Below are positions 1 to 7,722 of a DNA stretch of 10,702 nt, piece by piece. Every line of letters begins with the position of its first letter. Position 1 is the first letter of the stretch. The position numbers were made by a program, and so were the translations under genes. The DNA lies in NCBI GenBank assembly GCA_030533035.1, contig JAUNJW010000045.1, positions 1-10,702 on the forward strand, given 5' to 3'. The notes under the pieces were generated by a model, which worked only from the letters and a program-made list of their open reading frames with translations, searched no databases and was not told the origin of the DNA. Origin of the DNA: Erysipelotrichaceae bacterium. GTDB lineage: Bacteria; Bacillota_I; Bacilli_A; Erysipelotrichales; Erysipelotrichaceae.

Positions 1-960
1 GATTTCGATCCTCACGGAAAGAGCGACAATGAAATCATGCGTTTCTGCCAGGCATTCATGACAGAACTGCAGCGTCACATCGGTCCGTCCACAGACGTAC
101 CGGCCGGTGACATCGGTGTCGGCGGCAGAGAGATCGGCTTCATGTTCGGTCAGTACAGAAGAATCCGCGACGCTTATGACAACGGCGTTCTGACCGGCAA
201 GGGCCTGACATACGGCGGTTCCCTGATCCGTCCGGAAGCTACAGGCTATGGCGTTCTGTATTATGCCTGCTCAGTATTCGAGCATGAAAACGACACACCT
301 GCCGGCAAGACATTCGTACTGTCCGGCTATGGCAACGTCGCCTGGGGCGCAGCCAAGAAGATCGCTGAACTCGGCGGCAAGGTTGTCACCATCTCCGGCC
401 ACAACGGCTATGTCTATGACCCGGATGGAATCACAACAGAAGAAAAGCTGAACTACCTGCTTGAGATGCGCGCTTCCAGAAAAGCAAACATCAAGATGTA
501 CGCTGAAAAGTTCGGCTGCGAATACCACGAGGGTGAAAAGCCCTGGGGCGTCAAGGCTGACGTTTACATTCCGTGCGCAACCCAGAACGAGATCGGCATG
601 GAAGAAGCCAAGAAGATCGTAGCCAACGGTGCGAAGTACTACTTCGAAGGCGCCAATATGCCTGCTACAAACGAAGCAGTCAAGTACCTGCAGGACAATG
701 GCGTCATCGTCGGTCCGGCCAAGGCTGCCAACGCCGGCGGCGTAGCTGTTTCCGCACTGGAAATGAGCCAGAACTCCGAGAGATACGGCTGGACAGCTGA
801 AGAAGTCGACGCCAAGCTGAAGCAGATCATGAAGTCCATTCATGACAACTCCGCCAAGGCAGCTGCTGAATACGGACTTGGCTATGACCTGGTCAAGGGC
901 GCCAACATCGCCGGCTTCCTCAAGGTTGCCGAAGCTATGCTCGCCCAGGGTCTCTTCTGA
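1..960 (+). CDS. gdhA: NADP-type glutamate dehydrogenase, 3' part (5' end outside window)
   Basis: Glutamate dehydrogenase catalyses reversible reductive amination of 2-oxoglutarate to glutamate in the cytoplasm, linking ammonia assimilation to central carbon. The reading frame is open from base 1 and gives 319 residues of a protein that is normally about 450 long, so about 130 N-terminal residues, including the catalytic-lysine region, are missing. Visible signatures are DFDPxGKSD at the start, the substrate-site segment PAGDIGVGGREIG (window residues 35-47, with the catalytic Asp at 37), and the Rossmann dinucleotide loop SGYGNVAWGA (about 108-117). The second strand ends in SGHNGY where E. 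coli GdhA has an SDS-type sequence; this resembles the SG-x-x-GY subtype I recall from gut anaerobes. The tail GYDLVKGANIAGFLKVAEAM is the usual end of the family. Codon choice is strongly biased (AAG, GGC, GAA), as expected for a highly expressed gene. Identity is secure; cofactor preference is inferred. Confidence 0.96.
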   Translation, partial: DFDPHGKSDNEIMRFCQAFMTELQRHIGPSTDVPAGDIGVGGREIGFMFGQYRRIRDAYDNGVLTGKGLTYGGSLIRPEATGYGVLYYACSVFEHENDTPAGKTFVLSGYGNVAWGAAKKIAELGGKVVTISGHNGYVYDPDGITTEEKLNYLLEMRASRKANIKMYAEKFGCEYHEGEKPWGVKADVYIPCATQNEIGMEEAKKIVANGAKYYFEGANMPATNEAVKYLQDNGVIVGPAKAANAGGVAVSALEMSQNSERYGWTAEEVDAKLKQIMKSIHDNSAKAAAEYGLGYDLVKGANIAGFLKVAEAMLAQGLF

Positions 961-1002
961 TTCTTGACGATTCAGACAAAACAGATATTATTTGATTGAA
1001 AT

Positions 1003-1045
1003 AACCAACCGGATGCCTGGCAGCAGCCGGTTGGTTTGCGTATGG
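1003..1045 (+). terminator. Hairpin between gdhA and the MATE gene (weak terminator or attenuator)
   Basis: A perfect 10-bp inverted repeat (AACCAACCGG at 1003-1012, CCGGTTGGTT at 1027-1036) with a 14-base loop lies 42 bases past the gdhA stop. It is followed by TTTGCG rather than a real T-tract, so it is not a canonical Rho-independent terminator. It may cause partial read-through into the MATE gene or protect the 3' end of gdhA mRNA. The MATE ribosome binding site starts only 8 bases after the stem, and no separate strong promoter is obvious between the two genes. Confidence 0.6.
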
Positions 1046-1055
1046 AGGGAACCTT

Positions 1056-2408
1056 ATGAGTGCATCAGGCAATTTTACTGAGGGAAAGATTCTCGGGCCG
1101 CTGCTGCGCTTTGCGCTGCCGGTTATCATGGCAATGTTTCTGCAGTCACTGTACGGTGCAGTGGATGTGCTGATCGTCGGCCGCTACGCGCTGAGCGCGG
1201 ACGTCTCGGCGGTATCAACCGGCGCCCAGATCATGATGACCGCAACCGGGGTTTTAGCCGGTCTGGCAATGGGCACCACCATCCTGATCGGCCAGCTGCT
1301 CGGGAAAAATGAAAATGAGGAAGCCGGCCGGGCAGTCGGCACCAGCATTGTCTTTTTCGGCCTGATTGCCGTCCTGCTTTCAGCGCTTATGGTTCCGGGC
1401 TCAGGACTACTGGCTTCCCTGATGAACGCCCCGGCAGAAGCGTTTGACATGACTGTCAGCTATATCCGCATCTGTTCCATGGGCCTGGTATTCATTACCG
1501 CCTACAATCTGCTCGGCGCATTGTTCAGGGGCCTTGGAAATTCAAGGATTCCTTTACTGGCGGTCGGCATCGCGGCTGTATGCAATATCTTCCTGGATCT
1601 TCTTCTGGTCAGAGTCTTCCACATGGGCGCGGCAGGCGCTGCGACCGCTACCGTGGCCTCCCAGGCCTTCAGCGTGCTTCTGTCCCTGGCGCTGATCCGC
1701 CGTATTTCACTGCCGTTCATGTTTGATGCCTCCATGATCCGCTTCAACGGGAATCTCATCCGTCAGATTGTCGGCTTCGGCACACCGATCGCGCTTGCCG
1801 ATCTTCTTGTCGGCATCAGTTTTCTGATCATCCTGGCCATTGTCAACTCACTCGGTCTGATGGCCTCTGCCGGCATGGGCGTCGCTGAAAAGGTCTGCGG
1901 ATTCATCATGCTGGTGCCGAGCGCCTTCGGCCAGTCGATGGCTTCCTTTGTCGCCCAGAACTACGGCGCGAAGAAAATGGACCGCGCCCACAAGGCGCTG
2001 CGCATGGGCATCGGCGTCTCGCTGGCATTCGGCATTGTCATGGGCTATATTTCCTTCTTCCATGGCGATCTTCTCTGCGGCGTGTTCTCGACCGATCCGG
2101 GCGTCGTTGCCCAGGGCTGGGAATATCTGAAAGCCTATGCCATTGACTGCCTGCTGACGTCATTCTTCTTCTGCTACACCGGCTACTTCAACGGCTGCGG
2201 CTATACGAAATTTGTCATGTTCCAGAGCATACTCGGTGCATTCGGGGTAAGAATTCCTGTATCGTATTTTATGTCAAAGCTGACGCCGGTCTCACTGTTC
2301 AGGGTAGGACTTGCGACGCCGGCCTCCAGTCTTCTGCAGACAATCCTCTGTATGCTTTACATGCATACAATTGCCGGAAAAAAAGAACGGGAACACATGA
2401 CTGAATGA
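1056..2408 (+). CDS. MATE family multidrug/Na+ (H+) antiporter
   Basis: Encodes a 450-residue polytopic membrane protein of the usual MATE length, predicted to export cationic or aromatic compounds in exchange for Na+ or H+. Two homologous halves are visible: residues about 15-215 and 235-435, each with about six hydrophobic spans. Family signatures include GPLLRFALPVIMAMFLQSLYG with VDVLIVGRY at 14-44, ALFRGLGNSRIPLL (155-168) at the end of the first half, and MASFVAQNYGAKK (295-307) in the second half, where MATE proteins typically carry A-Q-N-x-G-A. The start is set by GGAGGG at 1044-1049, 6 bases before the ATG. The stop overlaps the start of the alpha/beta hydrolase gene by four bases, so the two are probably co-translated. 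Substrate cannot be told from sequence. The NorM/DinF-like subgroup is likely but not assigned. Confidence 0.93.
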   Translation: MSASGNFTEGKILGPLLRFALPVIMAMFLQSLYGAVDVLIVGRYALSADVSAVSTGAQIMMTATGVLAGLAMGTTILIGQLLGKNENEEAGRAVGTSIVFFGLIAVLLSALMVPGSGLLASLMNAPAEAFDMTVSYIRICSMGLVFITAYNLLGALFRGLGNSRIPLLAVGIAAVCNIFLDLLLVRVFHMGAAGAATATVASQAFSVLLSLALIRRISLPFMFDASMIRFNGNLIRQIVGFGTPIALADLLVGISFLIILAIVNSLGLMASAGMGVAEKVCGFIMLVPSAFGQSMASFVAQNYGAKKMDRAHKALRMGIGVSLAFGIVMGYISFFHGDLLCGVFSTDPGVVAQGWEYLKAYAIDCLLTSFFFCYTGYFNGCGYTKFVMFQSILGAFGVRIPVSYFMSKLTPVSLFRVGLATPASSLLQTILCMLYMHTIAGKKEREHMTE

Positions 2409-3352
2409 TCTGGAAAATATTACTGATTTTACTGGGCATACTGATTATTGCGACATTTATTATCTGCCGTTTCTTTTTCCGTTTCGCGGTCGTCGCCGAC
2501 AACGGGAAATGGGATCAGCCGCCGGCAAAAGAACCGGATCCTGGAACACCGAAGGGCAGGGCATATTACGAGCGGAAAAGAAAAAAGCAGGAGGCGGAAG
2601 AGATTCCGTATGAGGACGCCTGGATTGTTTCAAAGGACGGCCTTAAGCTCCATGCCCGCTATTATCCCAATGAGAAAGCAGAGCGGATCGTCATTCTCTG
2701 CCATGGCTATCATGGCTCGGTGGCCGCTGATTTTGCGTTCATCCTGCCGATGCTGAAGAGGGACTGTGAAATCCTGGCGATCGATGAAAGAGCCCATGGC
2801 GAAAGCGAAGGGAAATATATCACCTTCGGAGCGAAGGAAAAACAGGATATACACGACTGGGCGGATTACATGGCACAGAAGAACACCCGGGGACTGCCGG
2901 TGTATCTCTTCGGGGTGTCCATGGGCGCGGCTTCCGTGCTGATGAACGCTGATACGGATCCGGCCGGCGTAAAAGGGATCATCGCCGACTGCGGCTACAC
3001 GAACATGCATGACATTATCTGCGACGTCCAGAAAGCGTGGTATAAGCTGCCGGCCTTCCCCGGTGTGAACATGATGGCGTTCAACTGCCGCCTCAGCGCC
3101 GGGTTCTCCATGAAGGACGCCGACGCACGCAGCGCTGTAAAGCGCGCGAAGCTGCCGGTTCTGTTCATCCACGGCACCAGCGATCATTTCGTGCCTGTGC
3201 ATCATACGGAACAAAACGCGGCCGCCTGTGTTTCCAGGCACAGAACCGTCTATGTGGAAGACGCCTCCCACGCCGCCTCTGCCCAGAAGGATCCTGTTCT
3301 TTATGAAAGGGAAGTCCGTTCCTTCTTCAGCCAAACCGAAGCAGATCTGTAA
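2405..3352 (+). CDS. Membrane-anchored alpha/beta hydrolase (serine esterase/lipase-like)
   Basis: A 315-residue protein with an N-terminal hydrophobic anchor (residues 2-28) and a positively charged linker (about 49-62), then an alpha/beta hydrolase domain from about residue 70. The oxyanion-hole motif HGYHGS is at 100-105, the nucleophile elbow G-V-S-M-G puts the catalytic Ser at 172, the acid is probably Asp260 (HGTSD), and the base is His289 (DASHA). DERAHGESEG (127-136) is also typical of this family. The catalytic triad is complete, so it should be an active esterase, lipase or peptidase-like enzyme at the membrane. It resembles the YqkD-like group from memory; its substrate is unknown. 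It starts inside the MATE stop (ATGA), which points to translational coupling. Whether the catalytic domain faces in or out is not certain: the Lys/Arg-rich linker after the anchor would favour a cytoplasmic domain by the positive-inside rule. Confidence 0.88.
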   Translation: MIWKILLILLGILIIATFIICRFFFRFAVVADNGKWDQPPAKEPDPGTPKGRAYYERKRKKQEAEEIPYEDAWIVSKDGLKLHARYYPNEKAERIVILCHGYHGSVAADFAFILPMLKRDCEILAIDERAHGESEGKYITFGAKEKQDIHDWADYMAQKNTRGLPVYLFGVSMGAASVLMNADTDPAGVKGIIADCGYTNMHDIICDVQKAWYKLPAFPGVNMMAFNCRLSAGFSMKDADARSAVKRAKLPVLFIHGTSDHFVPVHHTEQNAAACVSRHRTVYVEDASHAASAQKDPVLYEREVRSFFSQTEADL

Positions 3353-3360
3353 TACGGAAT

Positions 3361-3421
3361 TGAAAAAAACCGGCTGGCCGGGGTGATGATTCACCTCAGT
3401 CTGCCGGCTTTATTTTGTTTT

Positions 3422-3423
<2 letters not shown>
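3361..3423. terminator. Bidirectional terminator between convergent genes
   Basis: An outer stem CCGGC (3370-3374) with GCCGG (3403-3407) encloses an inner stem GGTGA/TCACC (3382-3386 and 3391-3395) with a TGAT loop. On the plus strand it is followed by a T-rich run (CTTTATTTTGTTTTT); on the minus strand by seven T's (A's at 3363-3369). It therefore can end both the hydrolase transcript and the convergent GH1 transcript. The stem is interrupted, so its strength is uncertain. Confidence 0.7.
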
Positions 3424-4858
<1,435 letters not shown>

Positions 4859-4863
4859 TTAAT

Positions 4864-4889
4864 CCTGATTCCAGTATATCGGATTCAGG
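4864..4889. promoter_or_regulatory. Imperfect palindrome in divergent promoter region (candidate operator)
   Basis: CCTGATTCC (4864-4872) and GGATTCAGG (4881-4889) form nine-base arms with one central mismatch around an 8-base AT-rich centre. The site sits between the divergent GH1 and membrane-protein genes. It covers a candidate minus-strand -10 box (TATACT, complement of 4873-4878) and lies where the -35 of the plus-strand promoter would be. This is the placement of a repressor site that could control both genes. No regulator gene is nearby, so the identity of the binding protein is unknown. Confidence 0.45.
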
Positions 4890-4900
4890 GTTTCATCGGC

Positions 4901-4906
4901 TATAAT
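4901..4906 (+). promoter_or_regulatory. Consensus -10 box (TATAAT) just before the 4914 start
   Basis: A perfect TATAAT lies 7 bases before the first ATG of the unknown membrane protein. No good -35 hexamer is seen at 16-18 bp upstream (ATCGGA at 4878-4883), and there is no extended TG motif. A transcript from here would begin at or within a base or two of the ATG, so it would carry little or no 5' leader. Confidence 0.5.
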
Positions 4907-4913
4907 AGGTGAC

Positions 4914-6110
4914 ATGCAGAAAATAAAATTTATGCAAAATCCCAGGCAGTTTCTTCTGTCTCATCTGTTTTCCCTGCTCGACAGGTTCAGCTGCCTGGTT
5001 ATGTACTATGCGGCCGGCCTGACGCTGAATACACTGTTTGCCGGCATCAGCAGCCCGGTTGTCTCGGTGCCTGCCATCGCGGTGGCGGCCGGGGCAATTC
5101 TCGGCCGGTATCTGTTCGGCAGATTCCGTCAGCGGATGCTTGAAGAGATCGGGGACCTGTCTGATGAATACAGGCTGGCAGCCCTGAAGCAGGAACTGCT
5201 GGTCAGTGATCTGATTGCGGTGATCATGGCTGTGATCCTTGCCTCAAGGGCAGGGATTGTCCTGGCGGCCGGCGTCATTGCGGCCTGGCTGGTCCGGCTG
5301 TTATGGAAACCAATGGAAGAGTTTGAAATGATTCCGCTTCTTCTGTCTGTTTCCGGCGGCGGACTGCTGGCGGCAGAGGCGATGAGAACTGGCAGGGCAG
5401 GGCTGTATGGCGTCATTATGTTCTCTATGATCGCAATGGATGTCCTGCGCATGCACAGACAGACCCGCTTTGAGGAAAAGGCGCAGGAGGAAACTGATCC
5501 GGTTTCCCTTGTCCTTGTGAGCATGGCCAAAATACTGACATCATCAGTGTTCCTGCTGTGCGTTTCTGAAACAAACAGGGTGCTGTCCTACCGGACCGGG
5601 ATGGCCAGGGCCGTATCCGGAATCCTGCTCTTTGCGTTTGCTCTGGCGGCCGGATGCGCATACGCGTTTGCGGACAGAAAGGCATACTGCATCAAAACAG
5701 AAAGAATCTCTTCCCTGATCGCGGCGGCAGCCACAGTTCTTTACTGCCTGAGGATCAGCCGCTACTGCGCTCTGCTGTGCGCCAGCGGTTCCTTTGCGGT
5801 TCTCGTGATGCCGGTGCTGTTAAGCAGGCTGGAGAGCAATGAGGATCAGGAAAGCGTCTGGCATGGCGTGATTGTCTTCCTGTTTCTGAGTGTGGCCATC
5901 GCCGGCAGCTGGCTGCTTTACTGGGGCGCCAAAGCGTCCTTTGATCAGATTCTGGTGAATGTGATTCTGTTCATGGCTGTATGCATGCACGCCGGCATCG
6001 GTGAATATTTTGAGGTATATGAGGATGGAGAACTGGAGTCCGCAGAAGACGCTGCTGATCATCTGGCTGATTCTGATCAATCTGATCAGTCTCTGGATGT
6101 ACGGGAGTGA
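4914..6110 (+). CDS. Unrecognised polytopic membrane protein
   Basis: I do not recognise this 398-residue protein. It is mostly hydrophobic, with about 10-12 likely membrane spans (for example near residues 26-44, 50-68, 97-115, 116-130, 138-155, 163-179, 198-217, 232-252, 266-280, 283-304, 317-337 and 346-362) and short polar loops. Loops with many charges are at about 69-95 (FGRFRQRMLEEIGDLSDEYR) and 180-195. There is no signal peptide cleavage motif and no obvious catalytic motif. After the last span it ends in a very acidic tail (about 364-398, rich in Asp, Glu and Ser). From 6025 on, this tail is encoded in the same DNA as the start of the DUF1294 gene, in another frame. The start is doubtful: the first ATG has no Shine-Dalgarno sequence, and neither does the next one at 4932. 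A transporter or polysaccharide/lipid-related membrane role is possible but not supported by any motif I can see. Confidence 0.7.
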   Translation: MQKIKFMQNPRQFLLSHLFSLLDRFSCLVMYYAAGLTLNTLFAGISSPVVSVPAIAVAAGAILGRYLFGRFRQRMLEEIGDLSDEYRLAALKQELLVSDLIAVIMAVILASRAGIVLAAGVIAAWLVRLLWKPMEEFEMIPLLLSVSGGGLLAAEAMRTGRAGLYGVIMFSMIAMDVLRMHRQTRFEEKAQEETDPVSLVLVSMAKILTSSVFLLCVSETNRVLSYRTGMARAVSGILLFAFALAAGCAYAFADRKAYCIKTERISSLIAAAATVLYCLRISRYCALLCASGSFAVLVMPVLLSRLESNEDQESVWHGVIVFLFLSVAIAGSWLLYWGAKASFDQILVNVILFMAVCMHAGIGEYFEVYEDGELESAEDAADHLADSDQSDQSLDVRE

Positions 6111-6318
6111 CAAATACAAGGCAAGGAAAAACAAGTGGAGAATACCTGAAAACGCTCTTCTGATGAGCGCGGCTGCCGGCGGCGGCCTCGGCGCCTGGAT
6201 CGGCATGAAGCTGTTTCACCACAAAACCCTGCACCGGCAGTTCCGGATCATTGTGCCGCTGGCACTGATCCTGTGGGCAGCCCTGGCTGTCTGGCTGCTG
6301 TTCATTCAGAAAATCTGA
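6025..6318 (+). CDS. DUF1294 family small membrane protein
   Basis: A 97-residue protein with a first span at about 8-26, then the DUF1294 signature: DKxxA (29-33), RIPE (39-42), GGGLGAWIGM (52-61) with HHKT (65-68), and a last span at about 74-94. Length and motif order match the family, whose function is unknown to me. GTG at 6001 and ATG at 6019 are in the same frame, but ATG 6025 is preferred because TGAGG (6011-6015) lies 9 bases before it and the family usually starts just before the first span. It overlaps the upstream membrane-protein gene by 86 bases in a different frame, so the two are surely co-transcribed and probably translationally coupled. Confidence 0.86.
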   Translation: MENWSPQKTLLIIWLILINLISLWMYGSDKYKARKNKWRIPENALLMSAAAGGGLGAWIGMKLFHHKTLHRQFRIIVPLALILWAALAVWLLFIQKI

Positions 6319-6346
6319 CTGTGTCACTGACGGCACAGTCTTTTTT
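6317..6346 (+). terminator. Rho-independent terminator of the 4914-6318 operon
   Basis: GACTGTG (6317-6323) pairs with CACAGTC (6334-6340) across a 10-base loop, followed directly by six T's (6341-6346). The stem begins inside the stop codon of the DUF1294 gene. Confidence 0.85.
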
Positions 6347-6351
6347 ATAAG

Positions 6352-6383
6352 AAAAAAATCAGATCCGGCGGACCGGATCTGAT
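6352..6383 (-). terminator. Rho-independent terminator of the SPFH operon
   Basis: A perfect 11-bp stem, ATCAGATCCGG (6358-6368) with CCGGATCTGAT (6373-6383), has a 4-base loop. On the minus strand it is followed by a run of T's (A's at 6352-6358), so it ends the minus-strand transcript of the SPFH and 92-residue genes. It sits only 12 bases from the plus-strand terminator. Confidence 0.9.
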
Positions 6384-6390
6384 CGGTGTT

Positions 6391-6669
6391 TCAGAGATAC
6401 TTGCATTCCTCAAGCGAACGCTTGATGCCGTTGAGCACTACGTAGCCTTCCACTGCTTCTTCATGGACGATGTAGCGCGGCTCCGCATTGCCGTGATGGT
6501 GGCCATAGGCGGTTTCACATGTCAGATCCTGACTGGCCGGAACCACATGGCCGTCATCTGAAATGACCGGCCTTCTCTTCAGCGGGTTTCTGATTTTTGT
6601 GGAAGCCACAATCACCGAGAAGAATGTCAGGATGATGATGAACCAGACAAGAAAGAACATAAACTGCAT
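6391..6669 (-). CDS. Small single-span membrane protein, partner of the SPFH protein
   Basis: A 92-residue protein with one N-terminal membrane span (about 2-22), a basic stretch (KIRNPLKRR, 25-33) that should keep the rest in the cytoplasm, and a polar tail. The tail has Cys51, a His cluster at 57-59, His69 and Cys89, and the segments RYIVHEE and EGYVVLNGIK. It starts one base after the SPFH stop (TAA-C-ATG) with no clear Shine-Dalgarno sequence, so translation is probably coupled to the SPFH gene. SPFH proteins are often paired with NfeD membrane proteins, but this is too short and lacks an obvious NfeD OB-fold. I have a vague memory of similar small proteins in clostridia but cannot name the family. 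Metal binding by the Cys/His residues is speculation. Confidence 0.8.
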   Translation of the reverse strand: MQFMFFLVWFIIILTFFSVIVASTKIRNPLKRRPVISDDGHVVPASQDLTCETAYGHHHGNAEPRYIVHEEAVEGYVVLNGIKRSLEECKYL

Positions 6670-6670
6670 G

Positions 6671-7600
6671 TTACTTCAGGCTTTCTGTAACGCCTTTGGC
6701 AAGACCGGCAAGGCCTGCGATTTCGGAAGGGATGATGATCTTGGTTGCCTGGCCGTCGGCAGCTGCCTGGAAGGCTTCAAGGCTCTTGAGGCGGATCACT
6801 GCTTCGTCAGCGCCTGCTTCCTTGATGTCTTTAAGACCGTCGGCCTGTGCCTTGTGGATGGCACGGATCGCTTCCGCTTTACCTTCAGCTTCCTTGATTT
6901 CCTTTTCCTTCTCCGCTTCGGCGGCGAGGATTGTCGCCTGCTTCTTCGCTTCCGCTTCGAGGACTGCGGATTCCTTGCGGCCTTCCGCGGTCAGGATCAT
7001 GGACTGCTTTTCACCTTCGGCGGTGAGGATGGCGGCACGCTTTTCACGCTCAGCCTTCATCTGCTTTTCCATCGCTTCGCGGATGGCTGCCGGCGGCTGG
7101 ATGTTCTTCAGCTCGACACGGGTGACCTTGATGCCCCAGGGATCAGTTGCCTGATCGATGATCTGCAGCATGCTGGAGTTGATGGAATCACGGGAAGTGA
7201 GGGTGGTATCGAGTTCCATGTCACCGATGATGTTTCTCAGTGTTGTGGCGGTCAGGTTTTCCATGGCCATGATCGGATTTTCCACGCCGTAGGCATAATC
7301 ATGCGGGTTCATGACCCTGAAGTAGACGACAGAGTCAATCTGCATGGTGACGTTGTCTTTTGTAATAACCGGCTGGGGTGCGAAGTCGGCGACCTGTTCC
7401 TTGAGCAGAACTTTGCGGACGATTCTGTCGATCAAAGGAACCTTGAAGTGGAAGCCGGCATCCCATGTCGCCTTGTAGCGGCCCAGACGCTCAATGACAT
7501 AAGCGTTCTGCTGGGGGACGATGTTAATGCAAGAGAGGATCACCGCGAGCACGATCAGTGCAATGACGACGATGATGACTGTTCTGATAATTTCAGGCAT
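6671..7600 (-). CDS. SPFH/stomatin-like (paraslipin-type) membrane scaffold protein
   Basis: A 309-residue protein of the stomatin/prohibitin/HflC superfamily, thought to build oligomeric scaffolds in membrane microdomains. One N-terminal span (about 5-24) is followed by the SPFH domain (VPQQNAYVIERLGRY at 28-42, GFHFKVPLID at 49-58, IDSVVYFRV at 88-96, LKNIQPP at 164-170). Then comes a long charged coiled coil (about 171-255) containing five consecutive 11-residue repeats (191-245, type I-L-T-A-E-G-x-K-x-S-x). The C-terminal ATKIIIPSEIAGLAGL (285-300) is typical of the paraslipin/QmcA branch. AGGAGG (complement of 7609-7614) is 8 bases before the ATG. It is the first gene of a two-gene operon with the 92-residue protein. 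The family assignment is secure; the cellular role here is inferred. Confidence 0.94.
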   Translation of the reverse strand: MPEIIRTVIIVVIALIVLAVILSCINIVPQQNAYVIERLGRYKATWDAGFHFKVPLIDRIVRKVLLKEQVADFAPQPVITKDNVTMQIDSVVYFRVMNPHDYAYGVENPIMAMENLTATTLRNIIGDMELDTTLTSRDSINSSMLQIIDQATDPWGIKVTRVELKNIQPPAAIREAMEKQMKAEREKRAAILTAEGEKQSMILTAEGRKESAVLEAEAKKQATILAAEAEKEKEIKEAEGKAEAIRAIHKAQADGLKDIKEAGADEAVIRLKSLEAFQAAADGQATKIIIPSEIAGLAGLAKGVTESLK

Positions 7601-7621
7601 ATTTCTTACCTCCTGTACGCA

Positions 7622-7650
7622 ATCATAATACCACTTTTGACAGAACGCAA
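7622..7650 (-). promoter_or_regulatory. Candidate promoter of the SPFH operon
   Basis: On the minus strand, TTGCGT (complement of 7645-7650) and TATGAT (complement of 7622-7627) are 17 bp apart, a good sigma-A-type arrangement. The -10 is 21 bases before the SPFH start codon and just upstream of its AGGAGG. Confidence 0.6.
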
Positions 7651-7659
7651 TACCTGATT

Positions 7660-7672
7660 TGACCGGCGGTCA
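7660..7672. promoter_or_regulatory. Perfect 13-bp palindrome (candidate operator)
   Basis: TGACCG-G-CGGTCA is a perfect inverted repeat around a single central base. It lies 9 bp upstream of the SPFH -35 box in the divergent spacer. The half-site TGACCGG occurs again at 7742-7748, close to the ABC operon promoter. It may be an operator or activator site; no regulator is encoded in the window. Confidence 0.45.
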
Positions 7673-7722
7673 GTTTTTGCGGCTGAATTATGACGATTTC
7701 ATCATTCTCACACAATCCTTTC

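Noticed and set aside
271..843. A 190-codon open frame antisense to gdhA
   Set aside because: It is a shadow of a strongly codon-biased gene; the protein has no family motif and no proper ribosome binding site.
2630..3394. A 254-codon open frame antisense to the alpha/beta hydrolase
   Set aside because: It is fully explained by the complementary strand of a hydrolase with an intact catalytic triad, and it runs through the bidirectional terminator.
4885..4900. Possible catabolite response element near the GH1 promoter
   Set aside because: The nearest match on the minus strand (TGAAACCCTGAATC) fails the central CG and several flanking positions of the consensus.
6563..7657. A 364-codon open frame on the plus strand opposite the SPFH gene
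   Set aside because: It is antisense to a gene with clear homology and codon bias. Its translation is rich in Cys, Phe and Asp runs as expected from the complement of a Glu/Lys/Ala coiled coil, and it has no recognisable domain.
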